DNA of 64,000 nt from Pseudomonadota bacterium (lineage in GTDB: Bacteria; Pseudomonadota; Gammaproteobacteria; Steroidobacterales; Woeseiaceae), in assembly GCA_022574185.1 (NCBI GenBank), contig JACZSM010000001.1:124001-188000 (forward strand), read 5' to 3'. Positions 45,224 to 54,531 of this stretch are shown here, piece by piece; the stretch's first letter is position 1, and each line of letters begins with the position of its first letter. The translations under genes and the position numbers were made by a program. Under the pieces are notes generated by a model. It worked only from the letters and a program-made list of their open reading frames with translations, did not search any database and had not been told where the DNA came from.

Positions 45224-45729
45224 AGTTGTTGCTGTATTGAAGCAAATTGCGCGGACAATCACTGCATCCGCTAATTATATTAAATAAGGATGCTGGTGTC
45301 CGAGCGGTGCAGAAAATATGGCAATCCCGTGGCACTGGACCCGGGGCAGTCGCGCTAAAGGCGCAGATGATAACGAGTGACGGCCCGGTGCCGCAATGCC
45401 AGTACTCGGTCAATATTACCCTGACCGAGTACTGGTGATCGCGAAAAAGCTCCCGGTCAGGCCCGGTGATTCGATGCGAACAGGGCGAAGAAGTCGCGCA
45501 ATCCCCAGCAATAAGGTGATATAGGCGGCTCTCATCGGCTTGAAATAGTCGTTATTGCGGCTCACTAACTAGTTCACGGAATGGTATCAGCCCGAGCAGT
45601 ACCATACGGATCGCTGGATCGTGAACAAAGTCACGTTTTATTTAACATTTTCTTGATATATAGTTAAATCGAGTTGCTCAGGTTCAGACTAAGATTGGTT
45701 CGCAACTTACCGACCTAGAAGGAAAAAAC
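45224..45729. other. 506-base divergent gap between PBP1A and pilM
   Basis: Must hold promoters for both the PBP1A gene and pilM. Apart from a long inverted repeat (45399-45435) and an AT-rich stretch with TTTAAC/GTTAAA half-sites (about 45637-45667) I see no gene. A 63-codon open frame at 45247-45438 has no ribosome-binding site and unremarkable codons. Confidence 0.5.
45399..45435. repeat. 14-bp perfect inverted repeat upstream of pilM
   Basis: CCAGTACTCGGTCA (45399-45412) and TGACCGAGTACTGG (45422-45435) around ATATTACCC. It could be a hairpin in a small RNA, a terminator without a T-run, or a large operator. Confidence 0.5.
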
Positions 45730-46791
45730 GTGTTATTTGGCAAAAAAACTCAACCCCTGTTGGGCCTCGATATCACGACGTCGTCGGTAAAGCTGATAGA
45801 GCTTTCCCAAAGCGGAAAACGTTATCGCGTTGAGTCGTATGCAGCGGAGCCCACGCCGCCGAGCTCAGTCAATGAAAAAGCGATTGTTGACGCCAAGGCT
45901 GTCGGTGAAGCTATTCGTCGAGCCGTCAAGCGAGCGGGTGCCAAGGCAACTGATGTTGCTGTGGCCATCAGCGGCGACGCGGCAATTACCAAGGTCATTC
46001 AAATGCCAGCAGGTCTGTCCGACAGAGACTTGGAAGGCCAGGTCGAAATTCAGGCTGACCAGTACATTCCATTCCCGATGGAAGAAGTCAGTTTTGATTA
46101 CGAAGTCGTCGGCCCGAACGAAAAAGACCCGGAACTCATGGACGTACTGCTCGTTGCGACACGCACCGAGAATGTCGAACAGCGGCAAGCGGCCGTCAGT
46201 GCGGCGGGACTCGTTACAATGGTGGTCGATGTCGAAGCATTTGCGCTCGAAAATGCATGCAGGCTCCTGAGCCACCAAATTCCGGACAACGGCATGGGGC
46301 AAACGGTTGCTGTCGTGGATATCGGTGCCAGCAGCACAACATTTAGTGTTCTCAATGATCTCAAGGTGGTCTATACGCGAGATTTTAATTTCGGCGGACA
46401 ACAGCTCACCGAAGAGATTATGCGAACTTACGGCCTGTCAATGGAAGATGCCGGTCGGGCAAAGAAACAGGGCGGTCTGCCCAGTAACTATCAACCCGAG
46501 GTTCTCGAACCCTTCATCGACGATATGACGCAACAGGTCAGTCGGTCACTGCAGTTCTATCTGGCATCCGGCGGCGGTCGCGAGCAACCGGACATGATCC
46601 TGGTCTGCGGCGGTTGCGCCAACATTCCCGGCATCTCGGATGTTATCTCGAGTCGCGTCGGTATTCCGACAGAAATCGGTGACCCGCTCGGCCAAATGAA
46701 AATTTCATCGAAAGCTAAATCGCAGGGCGTGCACAAAGATGCAACTGCGCTCCTGACAGCGTGCGGCCTTGCATTGAGGAGCTTTGACTGA
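45730..46791 (+). CDS. pilM: Type IV pilus assembly protein PilM
   Basis: 353-residue cytoplasmic actin-like ATPase that anchors the inner-membrane alignment complex. LLGLDITTSSVKLIELS opens the fold, with VDIGASSTTF near residue 195 and a VCGGCANIPG loop near 293. The GTG start is preceded by AGAAGGAAAA. First gene of pilMNOPQ, divergent from PBP1A. Confidence 0.96.
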   Translation: MLFGKKTQPLLGLDITTSSVKLIELSQSGKRYRVESYAAEPTPPSSVNEKAIVDAKAVGEAIRRAVKRAGAKATDVAVAISGDAAITKVIQMPAGLSDRDLEGQVEIQADQYIPFPMEEVSFDYEVVGPNEKDPELMDVLLVATRTENVEQRQAAVSAAGLVTMVVDVEAFALENACRLLSHQIPDNGMGQTVAVVDIGASSTTFSVLNDLKVVYTRDFNFGGQQLTEEIMRTYGLSMEDAGRAKKQGGLPSNYQPEVLEPFIDDMTQQVSRSLQFYLASGGGREQPDMILVCGGCANIPGISDVISSRVGIPTEIGDPLGQMKISSKAKSQGVHKDATALLTACGLALRSFD

Positions 46792-46792
46792 T

Positions 46793-47356
46793 ATGCCACG
46801 CATTAATCTACTCCCCTGGCGCGAGGCGGAACGCAGTAAACGGCAACGCGATTTCGGCGTGGCGATGGCGGCTGGCGTCGTCGCAGCGATCGCTACGGTA
46901 TTAGTAATGATGTTTTCCTATTCGCAGATGATCAGTAATCAGGAAGCACGAAACCAGCGTTTAACCGATGAAATCACAGAGCTTGAAAAGAGCATCCTGG
47001 AAATTGATGGACTGGAGCGGCAAAAAGAACGATTGCTCGCGCGCATGGAGATAATCGAGCAACTGCAGAAAAGTCGACCGGAGATTGTGCATTTATTCGA
47101 CGAGATAGCGCGGCGATTGCCCGAAGGCGTATATCTCACCGGGCTGAAACAGACCGGTTCGAACATTGAGATTCGGGGTGTCGCACAATCAAGTACACGC
47201 GTCTCCGCTTTGATGCGTCAGGTCGATGCATCCGATTATTTGACCGACCCTGAAGTAGACAAGGTGGAAACGACGCAATCGGGTGCCTCCCGTCAAGCTG
47301 AGTTCATTGTCTATCTGAAACAAATCCGCGCGGGCGATGACGAGGAGTTACGATGA
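46793..47356 (+). CDS. pilN: Type IV pilus assembly protein PilN
   Basis: 187-residue inner-membrane bitopic protein. The conserved RINLLPWRE binding peptide for PilM is at residues 3-11. One helix (about 24-46) is followed by a coiled coil (about 50-95) and a ferredoxin-like domain. ATG 46793 follows GAGGAG; the TTG at 46784 is not needed. It overlaps pilO by four bases. Confidence 0.94.
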   Translation: MPRINLLPWREAERSKRQRDFGVAMAAGVVAAIATVLVMMFSYSQMISNQEARNQRLTDEITELEKSILEIDGLERQKERLLARMEIIEQLQKSRPEIVHLFDEIARRLPEGVYLTGLKQTGSNIEIRGVAQSSTRVSALMRQVDASDYLTDPEVDKVETTQSGASRQAEFIVYLKQIRAGDDEELR

Positions 47357-47955
47357 ACGTCGTCGAAGAACTAAGAAATCTGGACGTCAATGATGTAGGC
47401 CGCTGGCCGCTTGCGTTTCGCGCCGCTGTAATCGCGATCGTGTTTGTCGGGGTAGTTGGCCTTGGTATTTATTTTACGATCATCAAAGACAAGAGGCCGT
47501 TGCTACAACGCGCTCAAAATGACGAACAGACGCTCAGAATTACGTTTGAAAACAAGCAGCGCAAGGCCGCGAATTACGACGCGTACAGGGCACAGTTGTC
47601 GCAGATCGAGCAATCGTTTGGCACGATGCTAAGGCAGTTGCCGGGCAAGACCGAGATTCCGAGCCTGATTGTTGACATCTCACAGACGGGTTTGGCCGCG
47701 GGGTTGCAGGAGAAGCTTTTTCAGCCGCAGCCGGAAAGGCGAAAAGACTTTTACGCCGAGAAGCCGATTAAGATCCGGCTGTCCGGTGGCTATCACGAGA
47801 TCGCTAATTTTGTGAGTGGCATTGCAGCTTTGCCGCGTATTGTAACGCTGCACGACATCAACATTACACCCGAAGACAAAGGCAGCTTCGACAAGCTTAG
47901 CCTGGAAGTGACGGCACAGACTTACCGTTATCTGGATGAGGAGGCAGACTTGTGA
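47353..47955 (+). CDS. pilO: Type IV pilus assembly protein PilO
   Basis: 200-residue bitopic protein with an N-terminal LRNLDVNDVGRWP segment, one helix at about 24-46, a coiled coil and a periplasmic ferredoxin-like domain. The PSLIVDISQTGLAAGL and FVSGIAALPRIVTLHD motifs are typical. Forms heterodimers with PilN that link PilM to PilP and PilQ. Confidence 0.95.
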   Translation: MNVVEELRNLDVNDVGRWPLAFRAAVIAIVFVGVVGLGIYFTIIKDKRPLLQRAQNDEQTLRITFENKQRKAANYDAYRAQLSQIEQSFGTMLRQLPGKTEIPSLIVDISQTGLAAGLQEKLFQPQPERRKDFYAEKPIKIRLSGGYHEIANFVSGIAALPRIVTLHDINITPEDKGSFDKLSLEVTAQTYRYLDEEADL

Positions 47956-48485
47956 TGAATGCTTCTCTGACGATTAGAAACGGCTTACTGATGGTGCTGG
48001 TCGCACTGGGACTTGCCGGATGTGGCGGTGATACGGATGACCTGGACAAGTATGTCAATGAGGTCAAAGCGCGTCCAGGTGGCCGCATAGATCCGCTGCC
48101 GGAAATTACGCCATATGAAATATTTACGTACATTGCGGACGCGGAAGGCGTGCGCTCACCGTTTGTTCCCGATACGCCACAGGCAACCGCGGGACGGGGT
48201 GCGGGCGGTATGCGCCCGGATCTTGACCGCAGTCGCGAATTCCTCGAGGGGTTTCCGCTGGACACGCTGCGCATGGTTGGCACGATGTACATTGGCGAAA
48301 CGACGTACGCGCTCGTACGAACAGCTGACGGCTTGATTCACCGTGTCGTGCCTGGCAACTACATGGGACAGAATGACGGAAGAATCATCGGCATTACGGA
48401 TTCAGAAATTGACATGGTTGAAATTATTTCTGACGGGATAGGCGGTTATATCGAGAGAGATGCCGCGATTGGTCTTTCGGACTGA
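47955..48485 (+). CDS. pilP: Type IV pilus assembly lipoprotein PilP
   Basis: 176-residue inner-membrane lipoprotein (lipobox LAGC near residue 20). A disordered linker is followed by a small beta-sandwich with LDTLRMVGTM and LIHRVVPGNYMGQNDGRI. It connects PilNO to the secretin. ATG 47955 overlaps the pilO stop; GTG 47952 is an alternative. GAGGAGG upstream fits either. Confidence 0.94.
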   Translation: MNASLTIRNGLLMVLVALGLAGCGGDTDDLDKYVNEVKARPGGRIDPLPEITPYEIFTYIADAEGVRSPFVPDTPQATAGRGAGGMRPDLDRSREFLEGFPLDTLRMVGTMYIGETTYALVRTADGLIHRVVPGNYMGQNDGRIIGITDSEIDMVEIISDGIGGYIERDAAIGLSD

Positions 48486-48513
48486 ACCCTGAATGGAACT
48501 GGGAGTAATAGGA

Positions 48514-50703
48514 ATGATGCTCAAAAAGGAACAGACGGTCAGTCACCGGCTGGTGCGTAAACTGACTGCCTTGTCACAGGCTGTGTTGCTGTTGTTCGTA
48601 GCTTGCGCCGCAAGCGCGCAGGAAAGCAATCGACTGCAGGACATTCAGATTCAGAGTTTGCCAGGCCATCGGGTGGAACTGAAGTTAATTATGAGCGGGA
48701 CGGCCCCTGAGCCGCTTACGTTTACGATTGAAGATCCGGCGCGTATTGCGCTCGATTTGCCAAATACCACACTTGGACTGACATCACGTCGTCGCGAAGT
48801 CAATCTTGGTCCTTTGGACACCGTATTGACGGCGGAGGCGAACGGTCGTACGCGCGTTGTCCTGAATCTCGAGAAAATGGTCGTCTACGAAACCCATCGC
48901 AGCGGCAATGTCGTTACAATTATATTGGGCGACGGTGATGACTACAGTGAGAGTACAATCCAGTTTGCCAGCGCTCTCACATCTGAGCCGCGATCCTATG
49001 CAAGCCCAAGCAGCCGTTCAATTTCGAGCATTGATTTCCGTCGTACAAGAGATGGGGGCGGTCGCATCGTCATAATCCTGTCGGACCCGTCGACGCCGGT
49101 CGATATTCGCCAGGAAGGCGGTCGCGTAATTGCAATTTTCAAAGATACGCATTTGCCGGCCGAGTTAATGCGCCGACTCGATGTCATGGACTTTGCGACA
49201 CCTGTCACGACAGTCGATTCGCTGCGGGCAAATCGCGATACACGGATCATAATCTCCGCAGACGGAAAGTATGAGCAGCTTGCCTATCAGTCGGACAACG
49301 AATTCACGATCGAGATCAATCCAGTGGCCGCAGAGCTGGCAGAGGGCTCAAGCCTGTTCTCGGAAACCAAAGAATATGAAGGTCAACGCTTGACGCTGAA
49401 CTTCCAGGACATCGAAACGCGCGCTGTGCTGCAGCTGCTGGCTGAGACATCAGGCCGAAATATCGTAGTGTCCGATACGGTGCAGGGCAATGTAACTCTG
49501 CGGCTCAGAAATGTTCCGTGGGATCAGGCTCTCGATATCGTTATGACCACGAAAGGGCTGGATATGCGCCAGAACGGCAATGTCATCATTGTCGCTCCGG
49601 CCGAGGAAATCGCCGCACGCGAAACAGCTGACCTTGAAGCACAGCAGATGATAAGTGAACTCGAGCCGCTGTATTCTGAATTCCTGCAAGTGAATTATGC
49701 CAAGGCTGGAGATCTCGCCGCCCTGATCAGCGGCGCCAACTCCAGCGGTAACGCGATGCTGTCGGTCCGCGGTTCGATCGCGGTGGATGCGCGCACGAAT
49801 ATACTGCTTATACAAGACACGGCGGAGAGCCTGCAGGATATTCGACGCATGGTGCGGACGCTGGATGTTCCGATCAAACAGGTATTGATTGAATCACGTA
49901 TTGTCGTTGTGAATGACGATTTCAGCCGCGATTTGGGTATTCGCTTTGGCGTGACGGCATTTAACGAGAATAGCAGCGACGGAATAACGGTCATTTCTGG
50001 CACTGGTATTGGTACCGACACCATGATTGGTTCGGTACTCGATAACCTCGCAGACCCGGCCAATGGCACAATTTACCCGGTCAATTTGCCGAGCCTTAGT
50101 AATCGATACAACGTCAATGTACCAATCTCGAATGCGGCGGGCCGATTCTCGCTGGCAGTGCTCGAATCAGACTTTCTGGTTGACCTCGAATTGACGGCGC
50201 TTGAAGCTGAGGGTCGGGGCGAAATCATCTCGACACCGCGGGTTATCACGGCTAACCAGAAGGAAGCTCATATCGAGCAGGGTGTTGAAATACCCTATCA
50301 ACAGTCATCGTCTTCCGGTGCAACGACGGTTCAGTTCAAGAAAGCGGTACTAAGCTTGACTGTTACACCGCAAATTACGCCGGACAACAACATCATCATG
50401 GATCTCAAGGTTCACAAAGACAGCGTCGGTCAAATCATTTCGACAGGCGGCCTCGGTGGTACGGTACCGAGTATCGATACCCGATCTATAGAGACGCAGG
50501 TACTCGTTGCGAACGGACAAACGGTGGTGTTGGGCGGCATCTACGAAACAGAGCGCCGCGAGACTATCACCAAAGTGCCGCTGCTCGGCGATATTCCCGC
50601 GCTTGGCTATCTATTCCGCAGCAAGAAAATTGTCCACAATAAGGCCGAACTCCTGATATTCGTGACACCGCGAATTCTTGAACAAGGCACGAACATTTAC
50701 TAA
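48514..50703 (+). CDS. pilQ: Type IV pilus secretin PilQ
   Basis: 729-residue outer-membrane secretin. It has a signal peptide (ending ASAQE), two AMIN domains (about residues 35-135 and 165-270), an STN/N0 domain beginning LNFQDIETRAVLQLLAE near 290, an N1 domain, and a C-terminal secretin domain with IISTPRVITANQKEAHI and VLGGIYE motifs. ATG 48514 follows GGGAGTAATAGG; ATG 48493 or 48517 are possible. A UUCG-loop terminator lies 49 bases downstream. Confidence 0.95.
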   Translation: MMLKKEQTVSHRLVRKLTALSQAVLLLFVACAASAQESNRLQDIQIQSLPGHRVELKLIMSGTAPEPLTFTIEDPARIALDLPNTTLGLTSRRREVNLGPLDTVLTAEANGRTRVVLNLEKMVVYETHRSGNVVTIILGDGDDYSESTIQFASALTSEPRSYASPSSRSISSIDFRRTRDGGGRIVIILSDPSTPVDIRQEGGRVIAIFKDTHLPAELMRRLDVMDFATPVTTVDSLRANRDTRIIISADGKYEQLAYQSDNEFTIEINPVAAELAEGSSLFSETKEYEGQRLTLNFQDIETRAVLQLLAETSGRNIVVSDTVQGNVTLRLRNVPWDQALDIVMTTKGLDMRQNGNVIIVAPAEEIAARETADLEAQQMISELEPLYSEFLQVNYAKAGDLAALISGANSSGNAMLSVRGSIAVDARTNILLIQDTAESLQDIRRMVRTLDVPIKQVLIESRIVVVNDDFSRDLGIRFGVTAFNENSSDGITVISGTGIGTDTMIGSVLDNLADPANGTIYPVNLPSLSNRYNVNVPISNAAGRFSLAVLESDFLVDLELTALEAEGRGEIISTPRVITANQKEAHIEQGVEIPYQQSSSSGATTVQFKKAVLSLTVTPQITPDNNIIMDLKVHKDSVGQIISTGGLGGTVPSIDTRSIETQVLVANGQTVVLGGIYETERRETITKVPLLGDIPALGYLFRSKKIVHNKAELLIFVTPRILEQGTNIY

Positions 50704-50751
50704 GGAAATAAGGGACTTTACCCTGGGTATTTATCTTATATTTCCGAGGAC

Positions 50752-50777
50752 GAAAGCCAACCTTCGGGTTGGCTTTC
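50752..50777 (+). terminator. Rho-independent terminator after pilQ
   Basis: GAAAGCCAACC and GGTTGGCTTTC form an 11-bp perfect stem capped by a stable TTCG loop, followed by TCATATTT. It separates the pil operon from aroK. Confidence 0.85.
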
Positions 50778-50861
50778 TCATATTTGGGGACGGGTTACTG
50801 GATTTACCTTACTTTACGCACAGGATTTTCAATTGCTGCAATTAATCAAACTGTCCTCGAG

Positions 50862-51371
50862 ATGAAACACCCGCAGAACCTGTTTCTGATTGGCCCGATG
50901 GGCGCCGGCAAGTCGGCCGTTGGCCGGCAGCTTGCGCGCATGCTGCACTTGTCATTCGTCGACAGCGATGACGAGATCGAGTCGCGGACAGGCGTCGATA
51001 TCTCGTTTATTTTCGAGAAGGAAGGCGAAGATGGATTCCGTAAGCGCGAATCTAAAGCCATAGACGATCTTTCGGCCATGGAAGGCATTATTCTCGCGAC
51101 CGGTGGCGGGGCCGTCGTCGATCCGCAAAACCGCAGTCATCTGGGCGCTCGCGGGTTCGTCATATATCTCTACACAACTGTCGAGCAACAACTCGCTCGA
51201 ACGCAAAGAGGTCGCGAGAGACCGTTGCTCGAGAACGGTGATCGCGAACAAATCCTCAATGATCTAATGGCCATACGTGATCCACTGTATCGCGAGATCG
51301 CCGACCTGACCGTCGAGACGGACGGCCGCAAGGTCAAAGCCGTCGCCAACGAGATATTGGAAAGGATCTGA
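50862..51371 (+). CDS. aroK: Shikimate kinase
   Basis: 169-residue enzyme phosphorylating shikimate in the chorismate pathway. Walker A GPMGAGKSAVG is near residue 11, the shikimate-binding DSDDEIE near 34, and GGGAVVD near 80. ATG 50862 gives the standard N-terminus; the longer frame begins inside the terminator. Followed by aroB after a 191-base insert holding a repeat element. Confidence 0.95.
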   Translation: MKHPQNLFLIGPMGAGKSAVGRQLARMLHLSFVDSDDEIESRTGVDISFIFEKEGEDGFRKRESKAIDDLSAMEGIILATGGGAVVDPQNRSHLGARGFVIYLYTTVEQQLARTQRGRERPLLENGDREQILNDLMAIRDPLYREIADLTVETDGRKVKAVANEILERI

Positions 51372-51406
51372 TCCACAGTGCACGTGCCGCTTCGCGCGCG
51401 TGATTG

Positions 51407-51548
51407 CCTGTAGGAGTCCGCTCCCGTCAAGCGGGATCGAGACATGCGGGCGATGCCCCGCACATTGTGGATATCGCGGGGTCCTGGTAGCACCACTGCG
51501 GCTAGGCGATTACTTCGGCGCACTGATAGTACGGCCCGCTCCTACAGG
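51407..51548. repeat. 142-bp repeat element with 10-bp terminal inverted repeats between aroK and aroB
   Basis: CCTGTAGGAG (51407-51416) and CTCCTACAGG (51539-51548) are perfect terminal inverted repeats. The left end (51410 to about 51460) matches a segment at 55592-55640 over about 48 bases with few changes. The right end shares CTGTAGGAGCGGGCCGT with the copy at 20761. It looks like a BIME or small MITE carrying REP heads. Confidence 0.65.
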
Positions 51549-51562
51549 GTAATCTATCGCGC

Positions 51563-52633
51563 ATGTCAGCGACCCGCACAATTACCGTCGAGCTTGGCGA
51601 ACGCAGCTATCCGATCGTCATCGGCAGCGGGCTATTAGGCGGCGATTTTAACCTGGCCGAATACGTTTCGGGCAGCGATTGCCTCGTCGTCACTAACGAA
51701 ACGGTTGCACCGCTGTTTCTTGATGCGGTAATCGTGAATCTTTCGGGCAAAAACGTCGAATCGATTTGCCTGCCTGATGGCGAAAAGTTCAAGACAGTAG
51801 CAACCGTCGAATCGATCTTCGACCGACTCGTTAGCGCCGGCGCCAACAGGGACGCGACGATTGTTGCGCTAGGCGGTGGTGTCGTCGGTGATATCGCCGG
51901 TTTTGCTGCGGCGTGTTACATGCGCGGCATCAATTTCATTCAAGTGCCGACAACGCTGCTTGCACAAGTCGACTCTGCGGTCGGTGGTAAGACGGGCGTC
52001 AATCACGCGAAGGGAAAAAATCTGATTGGCGCATTTCACCAGCCACAGATCGTGCTTATCGATACCGATACGCTCGAGCGGCTACCGGATCGCGAACTCA
52101 AAGCGGGCCTGGCAGAGGTCATCAAGTATGGGGCCATCGCCGATGTTGAATTCTTCGCGTGGCTCGAGGACAACATCGAGGCGCTGATTAGCCGTGAACC
52201 GGAGGCGCTCGCGACGGCAATTCTGCGCTCATGTGAACTCAAGGCCGAAATTGTCAGTGCAGACGAACGCGAGACGGGCCGACGTGCAATATTAAATTTC
52301 GGCCACACGTTCGGTCATGCAATCGAAAATTGCGAGGGCTATGGAGAATGGTTGCATGGGGAGGCGGTCGCGGCTGGCATGGTGATGGCGACTGCGCTTA
52401 GCGGCATCGCTGTGGATGACGAAGATCGCTTGCGCGCGTTGATCGAACAGGCCGGGTTGCCGGTCGCCCCTCCGCATATAGACTCAGATAAATTCCTGAC
52501 CGCCATGAGCATGGACAAAAAAGTGACCAATAATCAGCTGCGCTTCGTACTGATTAATGAGCTGGGCTCGGCATTCGTAACATCGAACTACGATGAGGAG
52601 TTGCTGGGTCAGATACTGAAGTCGGCCGGCTGA
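51563..52633 (+). CDS. aroB: 3-dehydroquinate synthase
   Basis: 356-residue NAD- and metal-dependent enzyme of the shikimate pathway. It has the GGGVVGDIAGFAAACYMRG motif near residue 110, VPTTLLAQVDSAVGGKTGVNH near 130, and zinc-site residues in FGHTFGHAIE near 250 and LHGEAVAAGM near 270. No obvious ribosome-binding site; the repeat element lies immediately upstream. The stop overlaps the dgt start. Confidence 0.96.
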   Translation: MSATRTITVELGERSYPIVIGSGLLGGDFNLAEYVSGSDCLVVTNETVAPLFLDAVIVNLSGKNVESICLPDGEKFKTVATVESIFDRLVSAGANRDATIVALGGGVVGDIAGFAAACYMRGINFIQVPTTLLAQVDSAVGGKTGVNHAKGKNLIGAFHQPQIVLIDTDTLERLPDRELKAGLAEVIKYGAIADVEFFAWLEDNIEALISREPEALATAILRSCELKAEIVSADERETGRRAILNFGHTFGHAIENCEGYGEWLHGEAVAAGMVMATALSGIAVDDEDRLRALIEQAGLPVAPPHIDSDKFLTAMSMDKKVTNNQLRFVLINELGSAFVTSNYDEELLGQILKSAG

Positions 52634-53763
52634 TGCAGACCATATCGCTTGCTTCTTACGCGGCTGATGAGGCGCTGAGCCGGGGCAGACGTTACGAGGA
52701 ACCCAGGGCTAGCTATCGAAGCGAGTTTCATCGCGATCGCGATCGCATCATTCACTCGACCGGGTTTCGTCGCCTCGTATACAAGACCCAGGTCTTCATC
52801 AATCACGAAGGCGATCTCTACCGCACGCGGATGACGCATTCGCTGGAGGTAGCGCAGATTGCACGCACGATAGCCGTGGCACTGCAGCTTAGTGAGCCGC
52901 TCACGGAAGCTATCTGCCTGGCGCACGACATCGGGCATACACCATTCGGACACGCCGGACAAGACGCCTTGAATACCTGCATGCGGGACTACGGCGGGTT
53001 TGAGCACAACCTGCAGTCGCTGCGTGTGGTTGACGAGCTCGAGTCGAAATATGCGGATTTTCCTGGCCTGAACCTGACATTTGAGACGCGAGAAGGGATT
53101 CTCAAGCATTGTTCGACGCACAACGCCAAGTTACTCGGTGATGTCGGCGAGAGATTTCTACAACGACAACATCCCGGCCTCGAGGCACAAATTGCCAACC
53201 TTGCCGATGCGATTGCGTACAACAATCATGATGTCGACGATGGTTTTCGCGCAGGCCTGCTGAGCCTTGAGCAATTGCGGGAACAATCGCTCTTCGAAAC
53301 ACAATACATAGAGGTGCACGAGCGGTATCCGAATCTCGAAGATCGACGGCTAATTTACGAGATCATCCGTCGCATGATCAATACCGTAGTCACTGATCTA
53401 ATCGACAATACGCGACGTGCCATCGAAGCTGCTGCGCCGCAATCCATTGACGATGTACGTAAAGCAGGCAAGACGCTCGTAATCATGTCGGCAGAAGTCC
53501 ATGAGCAGCATGTCTCTCTAAAGCGATTTCTTAATGAATATCTCTATCGCCATGAGCAAAAGCTCGCGATGACCAGGCGCGTGCAGGCAATTGTTTCCGA
53601 CTTGTTTGCCGCGTATATGGAAGATGTACAGCGAATGCCATTACAATTTTCCCAGACCACGACGCGCAAGGACGAATCAGGCCGCGCCCGTGTCATTGCT
53701 GACTACATCGCTGGAATGACGGACCGTTACGCGATTGCCGAACACGAACGCATCATGGCCTGA
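52633..53763 (+). CDS. dgt: Deoxyguanosinetriphosphate triphosphohydrolase-like protein
   Basis: 376-residue HD-domain dNTPase of the Dgt type 2 (short) group. HSLEVAQIARTIA near residue 75 and LAHDIGHTPFGHAGQDAL near 96 provide the metal-binding His and Asp residues. Family members hydrolyse dNTPs to nucleosides and triphosphate, tuning the pool. The start overlaps the aroB stop (TGATG). Confidence 0.94.
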   Translation: MQTISLASYAADEALSRGRRYEEPRASYRSEFHRDRDRIIHSTGFRRLVYKTQVFINHEGDLYRTRMTHSLEVAQIARTIAVALQLSEPLTEAICLAHDIGHTPFGHAGQDALNTCMRDYGGFEHNLQSLRVVDELESKYADFPGLNLTFETREGILKHCSTHNAKLLGDVGERFLQRQHPGLEAQIANLADAIAYNNHDVDDGFRAGLLSLEQLREQSLFETQYIEVHERYPNLEDRRLIYEIIRRMINTVVTDLIDNTRRAIEAAAPQSIDDVRKAGKTLVIMSAEVHEQHVSLKRFLNEYLYRHEQKLAMTRRVQAIVSDLFAAYMEDVQRMPLQFSQTTTRKDESGRARVIADYIAGMTDRYAIAEHERIMA

Positions 53764-53814
53764 TAGAATGCGCCGCCGGCACCTGGGCCGGCGCATCAAG
53801 CGAAAGGCTGAACA

Positions 53815-54531
53815 GTGATCGACAAGTCCATTCCATCGCAGGACCGACTGATTTTCGCAATGGACGTACCTGATTGTGACCGTGCGCGTGAACTTGCTAC
53901 GGAACTCGGTGACGCCATCACGTTTTACAAGATCGGTCTCGAGCTCATGATGAGCGGCGGCTACTTCGAATTGCTGGACTGGTTGCTAGCCAGACAAAAG
54001 AAGGTTTTCTGTGACCTGAAATTCTTCGATATTCCTGCGACGGTTGGTGCTGCGGTGCGACAACTCAAAGACCGTGGTGCGACTTATGTGACTGTGCACG
54101 GCAATCAGTCAATCATGCAGGCCGCCGCGGAGAACAAGGGTGAGTCACTGAAGGTACTCGGCGTTACGGTGTTAACAAGCCTCGATCGCGGGGACCTCGA
54201 TGACCTGGGTTTCGATTGTGATATCGGAGCGCTGGTGCTGTCTCGTGCTCGCCGAGCCCTCGAAGCTGGCTGCGACGGCGTTATCTCGTCGGGGCTCGAG
54301 GTCGCGATGCTCCGGGAGCATCTGGATGCAAAGTTACTCGTCGTGACGCCCGGTATTCGCCCGGTTGACAACAAACCAGAAGGCGACCAGAAACGTGTTG
54401 TGACGGTAGAGAAAGCGCTCGCAAGTGGTGCCGATCATATTGTTATAGGCCGCCCGATTCGTGACGCGGATAGTCCGCGCGCTGCGGCTGAAGCGATACA
54501 GGTGACGATAGCCGCGCAGGCAGGACTTTAA
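53815..54531 (+). CDS. pyrF: Orotidine 5'-phosphate decarboxylase
   Basis: 238-residue enzyme producing UMP. The catalytic Lys-Asp array is in [12 protein letters not shown] near residue 65, with [10 protein letters not shown] near 121 and [11 protein letters not shown] near 178. The GTG start lies 51 bases after dgt, following a GC-rich imperfect hairpin (about 53768-53794). It overlaps hemE by one base. Confidence 0.96.
   Translation: MIDKSIPSQDRLIFAMDVPDCDRARELATELGDAITFYKIGLELMMSGGYFELLDWLLARQKKVFCDLKFFDIPATVGAAVRQLKDRGATYVTVHGNQSIMQAAAENKGESLKVLGVTVLTSLDRGDLDDLGFDCDIGALVLSRARRALEAGCDGVISSGLEVAMLREHLDAKLLVVTPGIRPVDNKPEGDQKRVVTVEKALASGADHIVIGRPIRDADSPRAAAEAIQVTIAAQAGL

Noticed and set aside
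45247-45438. 63-codon frame upstream of pilM
   Set aside because: No ribosome-binding site, contains the 14-bp inverted repeat, no recognisable protein.
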